Below, piece after piece: positions 17,364 to 21,695 of a DNA stretch of 21,695 bases (the stretch's first letter is position 1; each line of letters starts with the position of its first letter). The translations under genes and the position numbers were made by a program. Below the pieces are notes generated by a model. That model saw nothing but the letters and a program-made list of their open reading frames with translations, made no database searches and was not told where the DNA came from. Source of the stretch: an uncultured Blautia sp. (lineage in GTDB: Bacteria > Bacillota > Clostridia > Lachnospirales > Lachnospiraceae); the NCBI GenBank assembly GCA_946629475.1, contig CAMOXX010000022.1, positions 1 to 21,695 of the forward strand. Reading direction: 5' to 3'.

Positions 17364-18712
17364 AGGTAGTAGTGTACGGTACAAACTCATCGATAGGGTT
17401 TATAAGATACATAAATGATTTTTCTTCGATTCCGACAATGAACGAACAGTGGCAGCAGATACGCAGACACTTTGAAAACTACGAATTTACCATTGTCGCC
17501 ACAAGAGGTGCAGCATCACATCTGGTTGATTATGATGAGAACAAAATGGAGAAAGCCCCGGACGGGGTTAAGCTGATTATTCTTCCGCCCTCAGCAGAAG
17601 CCGATACTTATGTCGAGGCTATTCGAAAAGAAGCGCCTTCTATCGCGATCGCTGCCTCCTACTTTGGAGGCGCGCTGGACTGGGAGACATTAAAGGATGC
17701 CCTGATTGCCGAGGAGCTCAGAGCGGTGGGCATCCGGGCTGTAAGCAACTCCATGTTCGCGGCTGAAACGTTTTTCGACAAGTGGACGACGCACAGGGTG
17801 CTGACAGAAAAGGGATTCCCGGTGGCAAAGGCGACGCATATTCCTGCTGTATATCAGAAAATTGCGAAGGAGAATCCGGCTCTTTTCTCAAATGTTTATC
17901 TGGATCTGGCCTTCCACAGGATCCGCCAGATGGAGTTCCCTGTAATTATAAAGGCGTCCAGCACCTCCGGATCAAGCGGGATTTTTGTCGCAAAGGACTT
18001 TGAATCGGCCAAGGAGAACATACTCTCCCGTGAAGAGCTCGCGGATCTGATCATAGAGGAAATGCTCAAGGGAGAGCAGTTTGGAACAGAAATCCACGGA
18101 ACAAAGGGGAATTATACCATTCTTCCCCCGTTCAAATGCACCGTTGACGAGCAGGGCGTACTGGATACCAGGCACAAGATAAAGTATGGCCCGATTACGG
18201 ATGAAAAATACAGGATTGAGGAGCTTCGCTCAATGCTTCGCCGCCTTGCAGAAGAGATGGGCATTGAAGGATGCGCCCAGGTTGACCTTGCCTTTGACGG
18301 AGACAAGTGGAGCATCATTGAAGTCAACCCGAGGCTGTCCGGAATGACGGCCGCGTCGGCAGCACTGGAGAGCCGTTATGCGCTGGAGGTTGTTATCGAA
18401 TCCTGCCTTGATAAGGGAATCAACTATGATGCACCGAAAATTATGGAAAAATGCATCGCTTTCGGAACACCTGTCCAGTCGCTGGATGAATTATATGAGA
18501 TGAAAAATGAGCCGCATATTAAATATATGGAAAAAGGTTCGCCTGCCTTTGGAATGGCTGACACAAAGAATTACGCTGCAACGGTAATACTGGGAGGGTT
18601 TGCTACGTTTGAAGAGATGGCAGACGAGATGGAACGGCTGCATAAAAAGTATCCGAATGTAATCGGTGAAAGAGCGGTTGCCGATGCAAAAATGGCTGCT
18701 GAAAATCAATGA
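17360..18712 (+). CDS. ATP-grasp ligase 1
   Basis: 450 residues; start ATG 17360 overlaps the previous stop (ATGA), with AGGAGG at 17346-17351. It is an ATP-grasp protein of the D-Ala-D-Ala ligase / carbamoyl-phosphate synthase type, a family that joins a carboxylate, as acyl-phosphate, to an amine. Seen: an N-terminal Rossmann-like pre-domain starting MKVVVYGTNSS; FDKWTTH with Lys141; FPVIIKASSTSGSSGIFV with Lys198 and the flexible Gly/Ser loop; IIEEM (231-235) for adenine binding; GTEIHG (242-247); and the metal-binding set Asp309 plus IIEVNPR (Glu321, Asn323). All expected ATP and Mg contacts are present, so it should be active. It is soluble and cytoplasmic. From context it probably adds an amino acid or similar amine to a pathway intermediate (inference). 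The substrate cannot be read from the sequence. Confidence 0.88.
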   Translation: MKVVVYGTNSSIGFIRYINDFSSIPTMNEQWQQIRRHFENYEFTIVATRGAASHLVDYDENKMEKAPDGVKLIILPPSAEADTYVEAIRKEAPSIAIAASYFGGALDWETLKDALIAEELRAVGIRAVSNSMFAAETFFDKWTTHRVLTEKGFPVAKATHIPAVYQKIAKENPALFSNVYLDLAFHRIRQMEFPVIIKASSTSGSSGIFVAKDFESAKENILSREELADLIIEEMLKGEQFGTEIHGTKGNYTILPPFKCTVDEQGVLDTRHKIKYGPITDEKYRIEELRSMLRRLAEEMGIEGCAQVDLAFDGDKWSIIEVNPRLSGMTAASAALESRYALEVVIESCLDKGINYDAPKIMEKCIAFGTPVQSLDELYEMKNEPHIKYMEKGSPAFGMADTKNYAATVILGGFATFEEMADEMERLHKKYPNVIGERAVADAKMAAENQ

Positions 18713-18718
18713 GGATCC

Positions 18719-18724
18719 GGAGGA
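18719..18724 (+). promoter_or_regulatory. Ribosome binding site deciding the start of ATP-grasp ligase 2
   Basis: GGAGGA is 8 bases before ATG 18733. It favours this start over the ATG at 18709, and the resulting N-terminus matches that of the paralogue immediately upstream. Confidence 0.8.
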
Positions 18725-18732
18725 TTAAAAAC

Positions 18733-20097
18733 ATGAAGGTAGTAGTATACAGCACCGGGTCATCCGCCGGACAGCTGAAATGGGTTCATCAATATACGGA
18801 AATTCCGGCATTAAATGAACAGTGGAAACGTGTGCGCGATCATTTTCCGGAATATGAGTTTACCATCGTCGCCACAGAAGGGACGTCATCACATCTGGTC
18901 GATTATGATGAAAACAAAAAGGAGATTCCGCCTGAGGGGGTAAAACTCGTGCTGCTCCCCCGGTCAGCAGATACCGACACTTATGTGGAAGCGATCCGGG
19001 CGCAGGCACCCTCTGCAGCCATCGCTGCCTCCTTTTTTGGCGGAGAGGTGGACTGGGAAACGCTGAAGGATGCCCTGATCGCCCAGGAGCTTCGGAAGGT
19101 AGGAATCCGCGCGGTCTGCAATTCCATGTTTGCCGCGGAGACATTTTTTGACAAATGGACGACCCACAGGGTGATGAAGGAAAAGGGGTTTCCCGTGGCG
19201 CGCGCGACCCATATTCCGGCGGTCTATCAGAGAATCATGCGGCAGAATCCGGAACTCTATTCCAATGTGTATATGGATCTGGCATTCCACAGGATCCGCG
19301 ATATGCATTTTCCGGTGATCGTAAAAGCGGCAGGGGCGTCAGGCTCGGCCGGTATTTTTGTGGCGGATGATTTTGAGAAGGCAAAGGAGAATATTCTCCA
19401 GCGCGAGGATGACTCGGACCTGATCATTGAGGAGATGATAGCCGGAGACCAGTTCGGAACAGAGATTCACGGGACAAAAGGAAATTATACGATCCTGCCT
19501 CCGTTTAAATGCAGGCTGAATGACGAGGGGGTCACGGATACCCTGCACTATGTGAAGTATGGTCCGATCCTGGATGAAAAATACAGAGTGGAGGAGCTCC
19601 GCTCCATGCTCAGGCGTCTGGCCGAAGAGATGGGGATTGAAGGGTGTGCCCAGGTGGATCTTGCGTTTGACGGGGAAAAATGGGTCATCATCGAAGTGAA
19701 TCCGAGAATGTCCGGAATGACGGCCGCGAGCGCGGCGCTGGAGAGCCGGCATCCCCTTGAGGTAGTCATTGAATCCTGTCTGGAGAGCAGGATTAATTAC
19801 GATGTGCCGGAAATTCTGGAAAAATGCATTTATTTCAGATCGTTGGTACGCTCGGAAGAGGAGCTGTACCAGATGAAAAAAGAAGTGCATGTAAAATATA
19901 TGGCAAAGGCAATACCGGACCTGGGAAGGGATGACATAAAGATCATCGGTGCCACGATAGCTCTTGGAGGATTCGCGACCTTTACCGAGATGGCAGCCGA
20001 AGTAAAACGGCTTGCCGGAAAGTATCCCTCAGTGATCGATGACAAAATTGCTGCCTATGCCGATTACATTGCAAAGGAGCAGGAGGGACAGTCCTGA
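18733..20097 (+). CDS. ATP-grasp ligase 2 (paralogue of ligase 1)
   Basis: 454 residues from ATG 18733, which has GGAGGA at 18719-18724 and begins MKVVVYSTGSS exactly like its neighbour. An ATG at 18709 overlapping the previous stop would add eight residues and has no good ribosome binding site. It aligns with ligase 1 without a gap for 430 residues, about 72% identical by hand count, so the pair arose by tandem duplication. Catalytic residues are conserved: Lys141, Lys198, IIEEM 231-235, Asp309, Glu321 and Asn323. Differences cluster at 11-25 (IGFIRYINDFSSI versus AGQLKWVHQYTEI), 261-280 and 390-410, the most likely places for changed substrate choice (inference). Like its neighbour it should form an amide from a carboxylate and an amine through an acyl-phosphate. 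Both copies have stayed intact, which argues for two distinct ligation steps. Confidence 0.88.
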   Translation: MKVVVYSTGSSAGQLKWVHQYTEIPALNEQWKRVRDHFPEYEFTIVATEGTSSHLVDYDENKKEIPPEGVKLVLLPRSADTDTYVEAIRAQAPSAAIAASFFGGEVDWETLKDALIAQELRKVGIRAVCNSMFAAETFFDKWTTHRVMKEKGFPVARATHIPAVYQRIMRQNPELYSNVYMDLAFHRIRDMHFPVIVKAAGASGSAGIFVADDFEKAKENILQREDDSDLIIEEMIAGDQFGTEIHGTKGNYTILPPFKCRLNDEGVTDTLHYVKYGPILDEKYRVEELRSMLRRLAEEMGIEGCAQVDLAFDGEKWVIIEVNPRMSGMTAASAALESRHPLEVVIESCLESRINYDVPEILEKCIYFRSLVRSEEELYQMKKEVHVKYMAKAIPDLGRDDIKIIGATIALGGFATFTEMAAEVKRLAGKYPSVIDDKIAAYADYIAKEQEGQS

Positions 20098-20108
20098 CGC
20101 GAAGCGTC
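20096..20108 (+). other. Small GAA-triloop hairpin overlapping the ligase 2 stop
   Basis: GACGC-GAA-GCGTC forms a 5-bp stem with a GAA loop, overlapping the last base or two of the ligase 2 stop codon and just upstream of the 14-bp hairpin. On its own it is weak, but beside the larger stem it makes the 88-base gap unusually structured. Confidence 0.4.
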
Positions 20109-20118
20109 TCTGACCGCC

Positions 20119-20149
20119 CACATGCGGAATGCAAAGCATTCCGCATGTG
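20119..20149 (+). other. Perfect 14-bp hairpin between ATP-grasp 2 and 3
   Basis: CACATGCGGAATGC (20119-20132) pairs perfectly with GCATTCCGCATGTG (20136-20149) around an AAA loop. There is no U-tract after it (AACAGTTACAAC follows), so it is not a standard intrinsic terminator. It stands 25 bases upstream of the ribosome binding site of ligase 3. It could be an mRNA-stability or processing element, or a dispersed repeat; which one cannot be told from this window. Confidence 0.75.
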
Positions 20150-20173
20150 AACAGTTACAACTATATTTCTATG

Positions 20174-20179
20174 AAGGAG
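20174..20179 (+). promoter_or_regulatory. Ribosome binding site deciding the start of ATP-grasp ligase 3
   Basis: AAGGAG is 6 bases before ATG 20186. The resulting N-terminus MKKKVVMFSSNS matches the beta-strand start of the other two ligases, whereas upstream ATGs would add an unrelated leader. Confidence 0.78.
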
Positions 20180-20185
20180 TCTGAA

Positions 20186-21541
20186 ATGAAAAAAAAAGTC
20201 GTGATGTTCTCTTCGAACTCAAAACGACGCTCCAGTAATTCCAACTGTCTTGTTTTTCCAAAATGGAGCGAGCTGTGGAACTCTCTTGCAGAGGAATACA
20301 GCGGCTGTGAGATCTGGCTTGTGGTTCAGCTTAACGGCAGGTACTTCCTCGACATCTATAATGGAAAGCTTATAGATCCGCCGGAGGCGGTTCATGTGGA
20401 AATCATGGATATGGAAGCCGGGCTTTCGGAATTCGTGGAAAAGATAACGGAGTTAAACCCTGATGTGGCGATTGCCATGCCCGGACCTGTGTCCGGCCTC
20501 GACTGGAACGGTCTGAGAGACGCATCCATTGCCGAAGAGCTGAGCCGCAGAGGAATCAGGACAATCTGCTATCCGCTGAAGACTGCCGAAATCTGCTTTG
20601 ACAAATGGCTTACGCATCAGTTCCTTGAGGAGAACGGCTTCAACGTTGCAAAAGCGGTATATGTTCACAACGGTCTGTTCTTTGCCGGAAAAGACGATCC
20701 CCATTCGACCGGAAATGTGTATCGGGAAACAGTTCTCAATAAGATTAAAAACCTTCCGTTTCCTGTAATCATTAAAGGGACAACAGGTTCTGCCTCTGCA
20801 GGAATCGTTGTCGCCGGGTGCTATGAAGAGGCAGAGGAATTCCTGGTATCCGACAGGAATCAGGAGGACATGATCGTGGAGGAGATGCTCCACGGGCAGG
20901 AGTACGGTACGGAAATCCACGGCTGCAGGGGACGCTTCAATGTGCTTCCGCCGTTTATGAAGTTTACGACGGACAACGAGGATGTCATTGATCCGCTGGG
21001 TCTCACTACTCTGAAATTCGGCCCGATGACGGGCGAAAAATATCACGCGGATGAGCTGATCTCCGAGCTTACCAGAATGGCGGAGCTTATGGATCTCTGC
21101 GGAAACAATAATCTTGATCTTATGCTTTGCGGGGACAAGTGGTATATCATCGAGATCAATGCCCGCTGGTCGGGCCTTACGACCCTCACGGCATGCAGCG
21201 AGGACAGGAGCCCTTACGCGGTTTACCTGGATCAGTATGTGGGGGCAAAGAAGGACTACACGGATCTTAAAAACATCAGGATCGCCTGCAACTTTAAGAT
21301 GTCGGGCGGCAGCGAGCAGATGCTGGAGAAACTCAGCAGGGAAGAGGGAGTGGACAGCGTGATCCACTATCAGATCATCAGGCCCGATGAGAGCAGCTAC
21401 TATTTTAATGATGTGATCATCGGCGGATTTGATTCCTTTGAGGAGATGGCGGATACGCTCGACCGCCTCCAGAAGATTTTCCCGGAGGAGATATCCGCGG
21501 ATGTGCCCGCTGCAATCCGGGCAAAGCTTCCGGAGCTGTAA
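20186..21541 (+). CDS. ATP-grasp ligase 3 (diverged)
   Basis: 451 residues from ATG 20186, supported by AAGGAG at 20174-20179 with a 6-base spacer. An in-frame ATG at 20129 lies inside a hairpin and has no such site. It has the same family plan as the two upstream ligases: CFDKWLTH with Lys140, FPVIIKGTTGSASAGIVV with Lys197, VEEML (231-235), GTEIHG (241-246), LPPF, Asp311 and IIEINARWSGLT with Glu323 and Asn325, and a closing IIGGFDSFEEMAD. Identity to ligases 1 and 2 is clearly lower and several indels are needed, for example the N-terminal loop NSKRRSSNSN and HNGLFFAGKDDPHS around 161-174. ATP-site residues are intact, so it should be active on a different substrate. It is the last protein gene before rnpB and is separated from ligase 2 by an 88-base gap with two hairpins. 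Confidence 0.87.
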   Translation: MKKKVVMFSSNSKRRSSNSNCLVFPKWSELWNSLAEEYSGCEIWLVVQLNGRYFLDIYNGKLIDPPEAVHVEIMDMEAGLSEFVEKITELNPDVAIAMPGPVSGLDWNGLRDASIAEELSRRGIRTICYPLKTAEICFDKWLTHQFLEENGFNVAKAVYVHNGLFFAGKDDPHSTGNVYRETVLNKIKNLPFPVIIKGTTGSASAGIVVAGCYEEAEEFLVSDRNQEDMIVEEMLHGQEYGTEIHGCRGRFNVLPPFMKFTTDNEDVIDPLGLTTLKFGPMTGEKYHADELISELTRMAELMDLCGNNNLDLMLCGDKWYIIEINARWSGLTTLTACSEDRSPYAVYLDQYVGAKKDYTDLKNIRIACNFKMSGGSEQMLEKLSREEGVDSVIHYQIIRPDESSYYFNDVIIGGFDSFEEMADTLDRLQKIFPEEISADVPAAIRAKLPEL

Positions 21542-21563
21542 AAACGGCTGCCAAAATCGTGTA

Positions 21564-21592
21564 TTGACGGTTTGGGGACGGTGTGCTACAAT
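21564..21592 (+). promoter_or_regulatory. Strong sigma-A-type promoter for rnpB
   Basis: TTGACG (-35, 21564-21569) and TACAAT (-10, 21587-21592) are separated by exactly 17 bases. A TGC just before the -10 adds an extended -10 element. Transcription would start near 21599, where RNase P RNA sequence begins. It lies 22 bases after the stop of ATP-grasp 3. Confidence 0.85.
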
Positions 21593-21598
21593 AACCGC

Positions 21599-21695
21599 GC
21601 AGCCAGGCCAGGTGATCGCGGCTGGACAGACGAAAGGGTCCAGACGAGGAAAGTCCGGGCTTCACAGGGCAGGATGCCGGATAACGTCCGGTGGA
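21599..21695 (+). ncRNA. rnpB: RNase P RNA (partial, 5' part)
   Basis: This is the catalytic RNA of ribonuclease P, which trims the 5' ends of precursor tRNAs. Seen: the near-universal block GAGGAAAGTCCGGGC at 21646-21660, followed by CAGGGCAGGATGCCGG and ATAACGTCC, the normal order in the first third of bacterial RNase P RNA. A preceding CTGGAC / GTCCAG stem (21622-21644 region) fits the P3 helix. The 5' end is inferred from the promoter and may be off by a few bases. The gene runs off the window end, so its 3' half is not visible. It is a housekeeping gene and marks the right edge of the biosynthetic operon. Confidence 0.93.

Noticed and set aside
17360..20097. Ligase 1 and 2 as an assembly artefact (collapsed or repeated copy)
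   Set aside because: They differ at about 28% of residues throughout and have different flanks, so they are genuine paralogues.
20119..20149. Reading the 14-bp hairpin as an intrinsic terminator
   Set aside because: No U-tract follows the stem, and a co-directional related gene starts 37 bases later.
1..21695. CRISPR array, tRNA genes, insertion sequence or att site
   Set aside because: I saw no regularly spaced repeats, no tRNA-like cloverleaf, no transposase and no terminal inverted repeats in the window.

Overview
The window holds one long unidirectional (+ strand) biosynthetic operon that runs up to the 5' part of the RNase P RNA gene (rnpB). Strong AGGAGG-type ribosome binding sites, roughly 50% GC, a bacterial A-type-looking rnpB and the style of the proteins suggest a Clostridia member (Bacillota), most likely Lachnospiraceae. 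That placement is an inference from sequence style, not from a marker-gene comparison.

Layout, left to right. A stand-alone GH3-family acyl-adenylate/amide synthetase (20-1729) is followed by a family-2 glycosyltransferase (1757-2860). Next come two ABC exporter half-transporters (2878-4632 and 4629-6380) whose complementary motif defects mark them as a heterodimer. Two NRPS proteins follow: A-T-C (6431-9358) and A-T-C-A-T-C (9348-15191). Then comes a fusion of a GT2 domain to a truncated, motif-poor GH3 domain (15234-17363). Three ATP-grasp ligases close the series (17360-18712, 18733-20097, 20186-21541). The first two are about 72% identical by hand count and the third is diverged. Genes overlap by 4-11 bases or are separated by 17-88 bases, so co-transcription is likely. 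The operon promoter would lie upstream of the window. No interval longer than 300 bases lacks a gene. The largest gaps are 88 bases (20098-20185), which holds two hairpins, and about 57 bases before rnpB, which holds a strong promoter.

How the genes may work together (inference). The operon carries three unrelated ways to make amide or ester bonds: NRPS condensation from thioesters, GH3 acyl-adenylate transfer, and ATP-grasp acyl-phosphate ligation. It also has two GT2 glycosyltransferase domains and a dedicated exporter. The simplest reading is a secreted, probably glycosylated or sugar-containing peptide-like metabolite. Two of the three A domains lack the Asp that normally contacts the substrate alpha-amino group, so the building blocks may be unusual acids. 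There is no thioesterase, reductase, phosphopantetheinyl transferase, MbtH protein or regulator here, and the assembly line ends in a condensation domain. Release may therefore go through that domain onto a nucleophile, or through the GH3 or ATP-grasp enzymes.

I cannot match this gene set to any named natural-product pathway. The most unusual elements are the GT2-GH3 fusion, which mirrors the adjacent GH3 and GT2 genes at the other end of the operon, and the combination of GH3, NRPS and three ATP-grasps.
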